From Rhizobium sp. Root1203 (lineage in GTDB: Bacteria > Pseudomonadota > Alphaproteobacteria > Rhizobiales > Rhizobiaceae), in NCBI RefSeq assembly GCF_001424945.1, contig NZ_LMCW01000023.1:220891-284890 (forward strand): DNA of 64,000 nucleotides, given 5' to 3'. The notes beneath the pieces are model-generated. The model searched no databases, was not told the origin of the DNA, and saw only the letters and a list, made by a program, of their open reading frames with translations. Positions 8,948 through 17,647 of the stretch are shown in pieces (positions within the stretch are counted from its first letter, which is position 1; each line of letters begins with the position of its first letter). The position numbers were made by a program, and so were the translations under genes.

Positions 8948-10486
8948 ATGACCATTGCAACACTCGACCTCGCATCGGAAACGAAGATGCTGCTCGCCGA
9001 ACTGGGCGTTTCCGCGGACCGCTTCACCGGCGGCACACTGCGCGTCGCTTCGCCGGTATCCGGCAAGGAAATCGGTGTGTTGACGGAACACTCCGTCGCA
9101 GAGGCGAAGACTGCGATCGCAGAGGCACACAAGGCATTTCTGGAATGGCGCGCCGTTCCTGCCCCGAAGCGCGGCGAGCTCGTCCGTCTGCTTGGAGAGG
9201 AGCTGCGCGCCGCCAAGGGCGCTCTCGGCCGTCTGGTTTCGATCGAAGTCGGCAAGATCACCTCCGAGGGTCTCGGCGAGGTTCAGGAGATGATCGACAT
9301 TTGCGACTTTGCGGTCGGCCTGTCGCGTCAGCTCTACGGTCTCACGATCGCGACCGAGCGTTCGGAGCACCGCATGATGGAGAGCTGGCATCCGCTGGGC
9401 GTCGTCGGCATCATCTCGGCCTTCAACTTCCCAGTGGCGGTCTGGTCGTGGAATGCGGCGCTGGCACTCGTCTGCGGCAATTCGACAGTGTGGAAGCCGT
9501 CGGAAAAGACACCGCTGACGGCGTTGGCGACGCAGGCCCTGTTCGAAAAGGCATTGAAGCGCTTCGTTGCCGAAGGCGGTGCTGCGCCGGCCAATCTCTC
9601 GACGCTGCTGATCGGCGGCCGCGAGGTGGGAGAAGTGCTGGTCGATCATCCGAAGGTGCCGCTGGTTTCGGCTACCGGTTCGACAGCCATGGGCCGTGCG
9701 GTCGGTCCGCGCCTGTCGCAACGCTTTGCCCGTGCCATTCTCGAACTCGGCGGCAACAATGCCGCAATCATCTGCCCGAGTGCCGATCTCGACCTGACAT
9801 TGCGCGGAGTCGCCTTCTCGGCGATGGGTACCGCCGGCCAGCGTTGCACGACGCTTCGTCGCCTGTTCGTCCACGAGAGCGTCTACGACACGCTCGTTCC
9901 GCGCCTACAGAAGGCCTACGGCTCGGTTACCATCGGCAACCCGCTCGAAGCCGGTACGCTGGTCGGACCGCTGATCGACAAGCAGGCATTCAGCAACATG
10001 CAATCCGCTCTTGAGCAGGCGAAAGCCGCCGGCGGGAAGGTTACAGGCGGCGAGCGCGTCGAAAGCGGCTCCGCGGAAGCCTTCTACGTCCGTCCGGCTC
10101 TGGTCGAAATGCCCTCGCAGTCCGGTCCCGTCGAAAACGAGACCTTCGCGCCCATCCTCTACGTGATGAAGTACCGCGATTTCGACGAGGCGCTCGCGCT
10201 GCATAATGCCGTGCCGCAAGGGTTGTCGTCGTCGATCTTCACCAACGACATGCGTGAAGCCGAAACATTCGTCTCTGCCCGCGGCTCCGATTGCGGCATC
10301 GCCAACGTCAACCTCGGCCCTTCGGGTGCAGAGATCGGCGGCGCATTCGGCGGCGAAAAGGAAACCGGCGGCGGTCGCGAGTCGGGCTCCGATGCCTGGA
10401 GGGCCTACATGCGCCGCACGACGAACACCATCAACTACGGCAAGACCCTGCCGCTGGCACAGGGTGTCAAGTTCGACGTCGAGTAG
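8948..10486 (+). CDS. amaB: Piperideine-6-carboxylate / alpha-aminoadipate semialdehyde dehydrogenase (ALDH7)
   Basis: A 512-residue NAD-dependent aldehyde dehydrogenase of the ALDH7 (antiquitin/AmaB) branch. It oxidises alpha-aminoadipate semialdehyde, in equilibrium with piperideine-6-carboxylate, to alpha-aminoadipate in lysine breakdown. Seen: NAD-fold residues GIISAFNFPVAVW and WKPSEKTP, the catalytic glutamate strand LELGGNNAAI, catalytic Cys300 in GTAGQRCTTLRRL, and the ALDH7-specific GGEKETGGGRESGSDAW near the C-terminus. ATG 8948 is chosen as start, because an in-frame extension upstream would run into the oxidase gene. It forms a two-gene operon with the FAD oxidase. A terminator follows at 10508. 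Confidence 0.9.
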   Translation: MTIATLDLASETKMLLAELGVSADRFTGGTLRVASPVSGKEIGVLTEHSVAEAKTAIAEAHKAFLEWRAVPAPKRGELVRLLGEELRAAKGALGRLVSIEVGKITSEGLGEVQEMIDICDFAVGLSRQLYGLTIATERSEHRMMESWHPLGVVGIISAFNFPVAVWSWNAALALVCGNSTVWKPSEKTPLTALATQALFEKALKRFVAEGGAAPANLSTLLIGGREVGEVLVDHPKVPLVSATGSTAMGRAVGPRLSQRFARAILELGGNNAAIICPSADLDLTLRGVAFSAMGTAGQRCTTLRRLFVHESVYDTLVPRLQKAYGSVTIGNPLEAGTLVGPLIDKQAFSNMQSALEQAKAAGGKVTGGERVESGSAEAFYVRPALVEMPSQSGPVENETFAPILYVMKYRDFDEALALHNAVPQGLSSSIFTNDMREAETFVSARGSDCGIANVNLGPSGAEIGGAFGGEKETGGGRESGSDAWRAYMRRTTNTINYGKTLPLAQGVKFDVE

Positions 10487-10507
10487 TCGCTGCATCGCGA
10501 CACGCGG

Positions 10508-10540
10508 GACGATGGCGTAACAGCGTCATCGTCTCTTTTC
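10508..10540 (+). terminator. Rho-independent terminator after amaB
   Basis: A 10-bp stem with one mismatch (10508-10517 paired with 10524-10533), a 6-base loop and a T-rich tail (TCTTTTCT). It lies 22 bases after the amaB stop and separates the catabolic operon from the iron transporter. The remaining bases up to 10811 hold the promoter region of fbpA, including the IRO box. Confidence 0.7.
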
Positions 10541-10687
10541 TGTGAGTGCCTTGTTCCATGCATGCCACGGTTATGCCTACCCTGCGTTCAATCTCGCCGT
10601 CTGCATACTTGTTCAAATTGCCAGAGATCAGGGTCTCGCTGGCGGCTCGCATCGCGACGATCAACGCCCTCTGAGAGTTTTTAGAGT

Positions 10688-10702
10688 TGACTAATTAATT
10701 CA
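10688..10702. promoter_or_regulatory. IRO box (RirA-type iron operator) upstream of fbpA
   Basis: The sequence is TGA-CTAATTAAT-TCA, an exact fit to the published rhizobial IRO consensus TGA-N9-TCA recognised by the iron regulator RirA. It sits in a longer imperfect palindrome (10687-10703) 109 bases upstream of the fbpA start, in an AT-rich stretch that looks like promoter. The gene it precedes is an iron(III) ABC transporter, which fits RirA repression in iron-replete cells. Binding is inferred from sequence. Confidence 0.65.
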
Positions 10703-10811
10703 AGTATTTGTGATCTGTCGGGATTGCTGAAAACTTGAAATCCCAGTTCAAGAAAAATATACGGGCATTTATCACCCTGGGGAACTCGGGTGAAACGCCA
10801 TGGAGGGCATC

Positions 10812-11840
10812 ATGAAAATTTCCCTTAGCAGTTTCTCGGGAGCGTTCGCACTGGCTGCGTCGCTTCTTGCTGCGACATCGCTGGCATCAGGCGTCGCGCG
10901 CGCCGATCAATCCGAGGGCATCGTGGTCTACAACGCCCAGCACGAAAGCCTGGGCCGTGAGTGGATCGATGCCTTTACCAAGGAAACCGGCATCAAGGTG
11001 ACGATGCGTCAGGGCAGCGACATGCAGTTCGCCAACCAGATCGTTCAGGAGGGCGATGCTTCGCCGGCCGACGTGTTCCTGACCGAAAACTCGCCCGCCA
11101 TGACCCTCGTCGATTCCGCCGGCCTCTTTGCTCCGGTCGACAAGGATACGCTGGCGCAGGTGCCGGATCAGTATCGCCCGTCCGATGGCATGTGGACCGG
11201 TATTGCGGCGCGTTCGACCGTGTTTGTCTACGACAAGACGAAACTGACCGAGGACAAGCTGCCGAAGTCGCTGCTCGATCTCGCCGATCCGGCCTGGAAG
11301 GGCCGTTGGGGTGCAGCGCCGGCTGGAGCCGACTTCCAGGCGATCGTCAGCGCCCTGCTTGAACTCAAGGGCGAGGAAGCGACAGCCGCGTGGCTGAAGG
11401 CGCTCAAGGAGAACGCAACGCCCTACAAGGGCAATAGCGTTGCCATGAAGGCGGTCAACGCCGGTGAAGTCGAAGGCGCTGTTATCTACCACTACTATTG
11501 GTTCGGCGATCAGGCAAAGACCGGCGAGAACAGCAAGAACGTCGCGACCCACTACTTCAAGAACGAAGATCCTGGCGCGTTCGTCAGCATTTCCGGCGGT
11601 GGTATCCTGAAGTCCAGCCAGCACCAGAAGGAAGCTCAGGCGCTCCTGAAGTTCATCACAAGCAAGGCCGGGCAGGACATCCTGAAGAACGGCACCTCGT
11701 ACGAATATGCTGTCGGCAAGGACGCCGCGTCCAACGACAAGCTGGTTCCGCTGTCCGATCTGCAGGCACCGAAGGTCGATGCTGCGAAGCTGAACAGCAA
11801 AAAGGTCACCGAGTTGATGACCGCTGCAGGTCTCATCTAG
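10812..11840 (+). CDS. fbpA: Iron(III) ABC transporter, periplasmic substrate-binding protein
   Basis: A 342-residue periplasmic ferric-binding protein of the FbpA/AfuA family. Seen: a Sec signal peptide with likely cleavage after residues ARA (about 31), the mature start IVVYNAQHESLGREWIDAFTKETGIKV typical of this family, and the paired tyrosines in IYHYYWFGD, which match the iron-coordinating Tyr pair. ATG 10812 is chosen over ATG 10800 because GGAGGG lies just upstream of the former. It is followed by a hairpin and then by the permease and ATPase genes, so it is the first gene of an fbpABC operon, under a predicted IRO box. Other metals or thiamine-type ligands are less likely given the Tyr pair and the operator. 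Confidence 0.88.
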   Translation: MKISLSSFSGAFALAASLLAATSLASGVARADQSEGIVVYNAQHESLGREWIDAFTKETGIKVTMRQGSDMQFANQIVQEGDASPADVFLTENSPAMTLVDSAGLFAPVDKDTLAQVPDQYRPSDGMWTGIAARSTVFVYDKTKLTEDKLPKSLLDLADPAWKGRWGAAPAGADFQAIVSALLELKGEEATAAWLKALKENATPYKGNSVAMKAVNAGEVEGAVIYHYYWFGDQAKTGENSKNVATHYFKNEDPGAFVSISGGGILKSSQHQKEAQALLKFITSKAGQDILKNGTSYEYAVGKDAASNDKLVPLSDLQAPKVDAAKLNSKKVTELMTAAGLI

Positions 11841-11916
11841 GGCCTCGTGTCGCAGATGCCTGCGGGTTAAAACTATTGCTTTTGGCTCAAGAAAACCTTA
11901 GGGCATGACGAAATCC

Positions 11917-11954
11917 GGCAACCGCTTGGTCAAGAGCGGTTGCCTTCCTTTTTC
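11917..11954 (+). terminator. Hairpin/attenuator between fbpA and fbpB
   Basis: A perfect 10-bp stem (11917-11926 with 11935-11944), an 8-base loop and a pyrimidine-rich tail TTCCTTTTTC. It lies 76 bases after fbpA and just before the permease start. Such elements often let the binding protein be made in excess over the membrane components by partial termination and 3' end protection. Confidence 0.65.
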
Positions 11955-11959
11955 AGGGT

Positions 11960-13576
11960 GTGAAGGCGGCGGCCTTGCTGCAGGACAACAGATTGCTCGC
12001 TCCTGGCCAACAGATGCCGACGGTCCAGCCGCTGGTCGGACTGAACCGGCTGCGTGCCCGCATGCCGCATGTCTCCGTCGTTCTCATTGCGTCCGTGGTC
12101 GCCCTGTTCAGCCTGGTGCCCCTGGGTTTCATCGGCTGGATCACGGTCGACGTGGGTTGGCAGACGGTCAAGGAGTTGGTGTTTCGGCCGCGTGTCGGCG
12201 AATTGCTCGTCAACACCGTGCTTCTGGAAGCGATCACCGTTCCTGTCTCTATCGTGCTGGCGGTGACACTTGCATGGCTGACCGAGCGTACGGATATTCC
12301 CTTTGGCCGGCTTTGGGCATGGCTCGCCGTCGCCCCGCTTGCTGTTCCCGCTTTCGTGCACAGCTATGCCTGGGTCAGTCTGGTCCCTGGCATGCGCGGA
12401 CTGCAGAGCGGCGTCTTCGTTTCCGTGCTTGCCTACTATCCGTTCCTCTACCTGCCTGTCGCGGCCGCGCTCCGGCGGCTGGATCCGGCGATCGAGGATG
12501 CTGCAGCTTCGCTTGGCCTCGGCCCCTGGGCGGTATTCTTCCGCGCGGTCCTGCCGCAGCTTCGGCTTGCAGTCTGCGGCGGCTCCCTGCTGATCGCGCT
12601 GCATCTTCTGTCGGAGTACGGCCTTTACGTGATGATCCGTTTCGATACGTTTGCTACGGCGATCGTCGATCAGTTCCAGTCCGCCTACAACAGTCCGGCA
12701 GCGAACATGCTGGGTGGCGTTCTGGTCGGCTGCTGTCTTCTGCTTCTCACCCTTGAGGTTCTGCTGCGGGGCAACGAGCGGTATGCGCGAATCGGATCGG
12801 GGTCTGCCCGTCCCGCAGACCGCCGGCGTCTCGGCTGGTTCGTCGTGCCTGCCGTGCTCCTGCCGGTCGTGCTGGGTTGTCTTACGCTGGGCGTTCCATT
12901 CGTGACGCTCGTGCGCTGGCTCTATCTCGGCGGCCTCGATGTCTGGCGACTGGATACCGTGGGCAACGCGTTCGCGCAGACCGTCATCCTTGCCGTCGCC
13001 GGCGGGATACTGGCGACAATGGCAGCCGCCCCGATGGCTTGGCTTTCGGTGCGTGCTCCGGGACGGTTCCAGCGCATTCTCGAAGCTTGCCACTACTATG
13101 TCGGCTCTCTGCCGGGCGTCGTGGTGGCGCTGGCACTGGTCACGATCACCGTCCGCCTGGTTCTGCCACTGTATCAGACGTTCGCCACTCTGGTTGTTGC
13201 CTACATTCTCCTCTTCCTGCCGCGCGCGATGGTCGGTCTTCGCGCCAGCATCGCGCAAGCTCCGGTCGAGCTGGAGCGCGCTGCCATGGGTCTTGGGCGA
13301 ACGCCGGCGCAGGCTGTGCGGCAAGTCACCATGCGGCTTGCTGCACCCGGAGCGGCTGCCAGTATTGCGCTTGTGGCGCTTGGCATTACCAACGAGCTGA
13401 CGGCCACCTTGATGCTCGCGCCCAACGGCGTCGAAACGCTGGCGACTAAATTCTGGTCGCTGACCAGCGAGATCGATTACGTGGCGGCCGCACCGTATGC
13501 CTTCATGATGGTGGTCCTGTCACTGCCGCTGACCCTTCTTCTCCATGCTCAATCGAAACGGACTGCCGGACAATGA
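11960..13576 (+). CDS. fbpB: Iron(III) ABC transporter permease
   Basis: A 538-residue inner-membrane permease made of two fused halves, as usual for FbpB/AfuB. Each half has about six helices and an EAA-type cytoplasmic loop that docks the ATPase: EDAAASLGLGPWAVFFRAVLP in the first half and ELERAAMGLGRTPAQAVRQVT, shortened here, in the second. The start is uncertain: GTG 11960 has CAGGGT in front of it but is very close to the preceding hairpin, while ATG 12014 would remove 18 polar residues without touching any helix. Its stop overlaps the start of the ATPase gene by four bases (ATGA). Confidence 0.88.
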   Translation: MKAAALLQDNRLLAPGQQMPTVQPLVGLNRLRARMPHVSVVLIASVVALFSLVPLGFIGWITVDVGWQTVKELVFRPRVGELLVNTVLLEAITVPVSIVLAVTLAWLTERTDIPFGRLWAWLAVAPLAVPAFVHSYAWVSLVPGMRGLQSGVFVSVLAYYPFLYLPVAAALRRLDPAIEDAAASLGLGPWAVFFRAVLPQLRLAVCGGSLLIALHLLSEYGLYVMIRFDTFATAIVDQFQSAYNSPAANMLGGVLVGCCLLLLTLEVLLRGNERYARIGSGSARPADRRRLGWFVVPAVLLPVVLGCLTLGVPFVTLVRWLYLGGLDVWRLDTVGNAFAQTVILAVAGGILATMAAAPMAWLSVRAPGRFQRILEACHYYVGSLPGVVVALALVTITVRLVLPLYQTFATLVVAYILLFLPRAMVGLRASIAQAPVELERAAMGLGRTPAQAVRQVTMRLAAPGAAASIALVALGITNELTATLMLAPNGVETLATKFWSLTSEIDYVAAAPYAFMMVVLSLPLTLLLHAQSKRTAGQ

Positions 13577-14610
13577 CGCTGCTCACGATCGCCGGTATCG
13601 GCAAGCGCTACGGCCATGTCCAGGCGCTGGAAAGCATCTCGCTCGATGTTGCCGCCGGCAGCCGCACGGCCGTCGTCGGGCCTTCGGGTTCGGGCAAGAC
13701 GACGCTCCTTCGCATCATCGCCGGATTCGAGCAGCCGGACGTCGGACGGGTGACCCTGGACGACGAACTCCTGGCCGACGGACCCGCAGCCGTACCGGCG
13801 CATAAGCGGGGTATCGGCATAGTCTCGCAGGAGGGCGCGCTCTTTCCGCACCTCGATGTCGCCGACAATATCGGCTTCGGTTTTCAGCGTGGAACGCCCG
13901 ATCGCAACAAACGCATCGCCGAGCTGCTCGACATGGTCGAGCTGGATCGTAACATGCTGACCCGTCGGCCCCACCAGCTCTCCGGCGGCCAGCAGCAGCG
14001 CGTCGCGCTGGCGCGCGCACTTGGCCGCAAGCCTCGACTGATGCTGCTTGACGAGCCGTTCTCCGCGCTCGACACCGGACTGAGGGAAAACATGCGCAAG
14101 GCCGTTGCCCGCGTCCTGCAGGCGGCTGGCATCACCACGATCCTCGTTACCCACGATCAGGCCGAAGCACTGTCCTTCGCCGACCAGGTTGCCGTGCTTC
14201 GTGAGGGTCGCCTCATTCAAGCCGGGTCCCCGCAGTCGCTCTATCTACACCCGCAGGACCGGGAAACGGCGCTCTTCCTCGGAGATGCCGTGATGCTGCC
14301 GGCGATCATCAAGAACGGCTTTGCCGATTGTGCGCTCGGCCGTGTCGCCGTCGATAGCGGCCATCAGGGCAAGGTCGAGATCATGCTGCGCCCCGAGCAG
14401 ATCCGTGTCGTTACCGACGATAGCGAACCGAAGTATGGCGGGCGCGTCGTCGAGGTGGAGTTTGGCGGCGCGACATGCACCGTCGCGGTGTCGCTCGAAG
14501 GCGTCGCACTGCCGCCGATCCTGATCAAGACCTCGAGCGTGGCGCTTCCCGAGCGGGGCGATCGCGTTCGCCTCGACATCGCCGGCAAGGCGCATGTGTT
14601 CGGCCGCTGA
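13573..14610 (+). CDS. fbpC: Iron(III) ABC transporter ATP-binding protein
   Basis: A 345-residue ABC ATPase that drives FbpB. Seen: Walker A GPSGSGKTT (residues 36-44), the Q-loop region, signature LSGGQQQRVALARAL, Walker B LMLLDEPFSALD, the switch His in LVTHDQAEALSFAD, and a C-terminal TOBE-like regulatory domain (about 230-345) with MLRPEQIRV. Translationally coupled to the permease by a 4-base overlap. Its stop directly abuts the stop of the convergent glycoamylase-like gene. Confidence 0.92.
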   Translation: MTLLTIAGIGKRYGHVQALESISLDVAAGSRTAVVGPSGSGKTTLLRIIAGFEQPDVGRVTLDDELLADGPAAVPAHKRGIGIVSQEGALFPHLDVADNIGFGFQRGTPDRNKRIAELLDMVELDRNMLTRRPHQLSGGQQQRVALARALGRKPRLMLLDEPFSALDTGLRENMRKAVARVLQAAGITTILVTHDQAEALSFADQVAVLREGRLIQAGSPQSLYLHPQDRETALFLGDAVMLPAIIKNGFADCALGRVAVDSGHQGKVEIMLRPEQIRVVTDDSEPKYGGRVVEVEFGGATCTVAVSLEGVALPPILIKTSSVALPERGDRVRLDIAGKAHVFGR

Positions 14611-15939
14611 TCACGCCGTCCTGCGCTCCGCGTCATCGATGCTCTCGTCGAGCCAGCCACCGGCAAAGCCCGCGCGCTGAAGGCCCGCGCGAATCACCGG
14701 GGATTGCCGCATCAGGCTCCAGATGAAGTCCGAGCGCGCGTTTTCGATCGACATCACCAACAGGCCCTGGTCTATGCCGACACAGCGGTCGTCGACCCAG
14801 CCTTCCGGCCGCGCGGTCTTGACGGTCGGATTGAAGCCGCCGGGAAAACGGTCTTCATAGAGCAAACCGGGATAGGTTGAGAGCAGCGCGCGAACGCCGT
14901 CGAGCGAAGCCCCCCGATCATACGGAAGGCAGGCGAGCGCTGCCCAGGGCGCAAGCGTCCCGTCGTCAGGCCCGAGAGGGGCTCCTCGGGCGGCATAGCC
15001 CAGGACGCGTGGGCGACGACCGCCACGCATGTTGCGCGTCGGCGGTGGGCCGTCGGAGGCGGAAAGCCCCCAGACATCCTTGTTATAGCCGACAAAATGG
15101 CCGGGGTTTCGCTCGGCGTAATCCCGTTGAACGGCGATACAGGTTTGCGTATTGCGGAAATAGTCCCAGTTTCGCTGGGCCATGGGTTTGTCCTGGATGC
15201 CGCGGAAATCGATCCAGGCATGAGAAAACAGGTGGATGAACAGCGGCCCGGCATAAAGATAGGTCTGGTCGCCGAAAAGCATCCATGAATAGCTGGACGT
15301 GAACGCGTCGTAGCACGATCGCGGGATCGGATGCGTCGGCGAGGCAAGCGCCAGCGTATAGAGCAGGACGGCTTCGTCATAACCCTGCCAGCGCCAACGC
15401 AGAAACCCGCTTCCCGGCTTCCATCCCATGCAAACGGTGTGGCCTTTGTTCAACGCCCAGTGCCAGTCGATCCGTTCGTAGATAAGGGTCGCCAGCCGGC
15501 GGATTTCGGTTTCTGACTCGTCGTCACGGTCAAAGTAAGCGGCCGAGGTCAGGATACCGGCGACGAGCAGCGTGGTATCGATGGTCGAAAGCTCGCTGTT
15601 CCAGGCGCGGTGGCCGGTGTCCATATGCAGGAAGTGATAAAAGAAGCCCCGGAATCCGATCGAGTGGCGTTCACGGCCCTGATGGCCGTTGGCAAAGAAG
15701 CACAGCGTTTTGATCGTGCGCTGCACAGCGTCCACCCGCTCCACCCAGCCGCGTTCGACTGCAACTGTATACGACGCCAGAGCAAAGCCTACCGCCGCGA
15801 TACTGCAAGGAACGCCCGCCACGGAGGTATCGGCAACGAGGCCGTTGTCGGGGTTGTAGTGCTTTGGGAAATAATTGAACGCGCCCCGCTGCAGCCTGTC
15901 GATCAGCGCAGCGTCTGTTTCCTCGGTCCGTTGCAGCAT
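14611..15939 (-). CDS. Glycoamylase-domain protein, GH144-like (beta-1,2-glucan-active?)
   Basis: A 442-residue (alpha/alpha)6-type protein matching the glycoamylase-like family (COG5368/PF10091). Seen: an N-terminal RLQRGAFNYFPKHYNPDNGLVADTS, split by variable residues, the aromatic-rich GFRGFFYHFLHMDTG, the acidic YAGPLFIHLFSHAWIDFRGI segment, and the C-terminal WVDDRCVGIDQGLLVMSIEN typical of the family. No signal peptide is visible, so it is probably cytoplasmic. Characterised relatives are GH144 endo-beta-1,2-glucanases, and a related domain is part of the rhizobial cyclic beta-1,2-glucan synthase NdvB. Action on beta-1,2-glucans is therefore a reasonable inference. Start: ATG 15939; an in-frame TTG at 15954 would add five residues. 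Monocistronic, facing fbpC. Confidence 0.75.
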   Translation of the reverse strand: MLQRTEETDAALIDRLQRGAFNYFPKHYNPDNGLVADTSVAGVPCSIAAVGFALASYTVAVERGWVERVDAVQRTIKTLCFFANGHQGRERHSIGFRGFFYHFLHMDTGHRAWNSELSTIDTTLLVAGILTSAAYFDRDDESETEIRRLATLIYERIDWHWALNKGHTVCMGWKPGSGFLRWRWQGYDEAVLLYTLALASPTHPIPRSCYDAFTSSYSWMLFGDQTYLYAGPLFIHLFSHAWIDFRGIQDKPMAQRNWDYFRNTQTCIAVQRDYAERNPGHFVGYNKDVWGLSASDGPPPTRNMRGGRRPRVLGYAARGAPLGPDDGTLAPWAALACLPYDRGASLDGVRALLSTYPGLLYEDRFPGGFNPTVKTARPEGWVDDRCVGIDQGLLVMSIENARSDFIWSLMRQSPVIRAGLQRAGFAGGWLDESIDDAERRTA

Positions 15940-16052
15940 GTGCTCCAAGTCCAATTTGTTGTCCCGCCCGGTTCACCATGCGGAAGCGCCAAGCACAAAT
16001 CAATCCTTTTTGAAGGATCCCGGCAGTGAGGCTGCCCATTCGGTCTTCCGTT

Positions 16053-16676
16053 CTAGCATCCCGCCTGCGCGCTTCTCCGAGCCGCGGTAGCCGAAAGCCA
16101 TTGCCTCGTTCTCGTCTCGGGATCGGCGTTCAAGGTAATGTCGGTCACCACCGCGGCGGCATCTGCGCCATGCGCAAAGACGCCCTCGATTCGGCCAGTG
16201 TTCAGGCCGCCGATAGCAACGAGTGGCAAATCGCCAATGCGAGCCTTCCATTCACGAAGGCGTTCCAGTCCTTGCGGAGCCCATTTCATTTGCTTGAGCT
16301 TGGTTGGATAGACCGGACCGAGAGCGATATAATCCGGTTTCGCGGCCAGCGCAGTTGCCAGTTCGGCATCGTCATGGGTCGAGAGCCCAAGCTTCAGTCC
16401 GGCGGAACGAATGGCCGGGAGATCGGCTACGGCCAGATCTTCCTGGCCAAGATGGAGGAAGTCGCACCCCTCCTCGATGGCGAGCTGCCAGTAGTCGTTG
16501 ATGATCAGCTGGCATTGATGCGCCGCACAGATCGCCTTCGCCGTACGAATTTCGGCGCGCAGTTCTGCCGGCGTGCTGTCCTTGATGCGGAGTTGAACCA
16601 GCTTGACGCCGAGCGGCACCAGCCGGTCAATCCAGCCGGCGCTGTCGACGATAACGTAGAAGGGGTCGAGCTTCAT
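16053..16676 (-). CDS. thiE: Thiamine-phosphate synthase
   Basis: 207 residues; joins HMP-pyrophosphate and the thiazole phosphate carboxylate to form thiamine phosphate. Seen: a TIM barrel starting FYVIVDSAGWIDRLVPLGVKL, shortened here, VQLRIKD (substrate Arg/Lys strand), IINDYWQLAIEEGCDFLHLGQEDL, STHDDAEL, the phosphate loop YIALGPVYPTKLK and AIGGLNTGRI. Its start overlaps the thiG stop by four bases, so it is the last gene of the thiCOSGE operon. Length is normal for the family. Confidence 0.93.
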   Translation of the reverse strand: MKLDPFYVIVDSAGWIDRLVPLGVKLVQLRIKDSTPAELRAEIRTAKAICAAHQCQLIINDYWQLAIEEGCDFLHLGQEDLAVADLPAIRSAGLKLGLSTHDDAELATALAAKPDYIALGPVYPTKLKQMKWAPQGLERLREWKARIGDLPLVAIGGLNTGRIEGVFAHGADAAAVVTDITLNADPETRTRQWLSATAARRSAQAGC

Positions 16677-17446
16677 GAAAAGACCGCCCTTCCGATGACT
16701 GGAGTCGAGGGCACCGCCATATCACGCGGCTCGAGCATGCCGGCGCCGAATGCCTGCCTGCCTGCCTGGATGGCGCCCGCGAACGCGCCTGCCATCGCCA
16801 CGGGATCGCCAGCGCCGGCGACGGCGGTGTTGAGGAGCACTGCGTCGAATCCGAGTTCCATGACGACGGTCGCATGCGACGGCCGGCCGATACCGGCGTC
16901 GACGATCAGCGGCATTTCGGGGAAATGCGCGCGCATGGCGCGAAGGGCAGGAAGATTAAGCGGTCCGGCGGCACTGCCGATCGTCGCACACCAGGGCATC
17001 AGGACCTTGCAGCCCGCTTCCTGCAGCCGCTCGGCCACCACGAGGTCGTCGGTCGTATAGGGAAAGACCTCGAAGCCTTCGCCTGCAAGAATGCGCGCGG
17101 CCTCGACCAGGCCGAAGACGTCGGGCTGCAGCGTATCGTGGTTGCCGATGACCTCGAGCTTTATCCAGTTGGTGGCAAACACCTCGCGCGCCATCTTCGC
17201 CGTCAGCACCGCCTCGGAGACACCGTGGCAGCCGGCGGTGTTCGGCAGGACGCGAACGCCGAGCGCCCGGATCATCTCGAAGAACGCGCCGCCGCTGCGG
17301 CCGCCGGCGGCCTCGCGGCGCAGCGAGACGGTGACGATTTCCGTTGCCGAGTGACTGACGGCCTCGGCGAGAACGGATGGCGAAGGGTAGCGCGCAGTGC
17401 CGAGCAGGAGGCGGGAGGCAACTTCGGTTTCATAGAGCTTCAGCAT
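16673..17446 (-). CDS. thiG: Thiazole synthase
   Basis: 257 residues, a TIM-barrel enzyme that forms the thiazole ring from DXP, dehydroglycine and ThiS-thiocarboxylate. Seen: SRLLLGTARYPSPSVLAEAV at the start, the LPNTAGCHGVSEAV segment, the Schiff-base lysine in NWIKLEVIGN, and the phosphate-binding DAGIGRPSHATVVMELG. Lies 3 bases after thiS and overlaps thiE by four bases. ThiO made by the same operon supplies the dehydroglycine, so this is the glycine-oxidase type of thiazole pathway. Confidence 0.95.
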   Translation of the reverse strand: MLKLYETEVASRLLLGTARYPSPSVLAEAVSHSATEIVTVSLRREAAGGRSGGAFFEMIRALGVRVLPNTAGCHGVSEAVLTAKMAREVFATNWIKLEVIGNHDTLQPDVFGLVEAARILAGEGFEVFPYTTDDLVVAERLQEAGCKVLMPWCATIGSAAGPLNLPALRAMRAHFPEMPLIVDAGIGRPSHATVVMELGFDAVLLNTAVAGAGDPVAMAGAFAGAIQAGRQAFGAGMLEPRDMAVPSTPVIGRAVFS

Positions 17447-17449
17447 CGG

Positions 17450-17647
17450 TCAGCCTCCCTGCATCGGCGACAGGATTTCGATCCTGTCATCGTCGTTGAG
17501 GACGTGGTCGAGGCGGTCGTCGCGGTGAACGATCTCGCCATTGACGGCTGTCGCCAGCCATCCGCCTTCGTATTCCATCAGCACGAGCAATTCGGACAGC
17601 GTCGTTGCCGCGACGTTCCGGGGCTCGCCGTTGACGATCAGTTTCAT
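17450..17647 (-). CDS. thiS: Sulfur carrier protein
   Basis: A 65-residue ubiquitin-like sulfur carrier that ends in Gly-Gly (MQGG), the terminus adenylated and converted to thiocarboxylate for thiazole formation. Also seen: the N-terminal strand MKLIVNGEPRNV and the core ATAVNGEIVHRDD. Its start overlaps the end of thiO by four bases, and thiG follows 3 bases later. Confidence 0.94.
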   Translation of the reverse strand: MKLIVNGEPRNVAATTLSELLVLMEYEGGWLATAVNGEIVHRDDRLDHVLNDDDRIEILSPMQGG

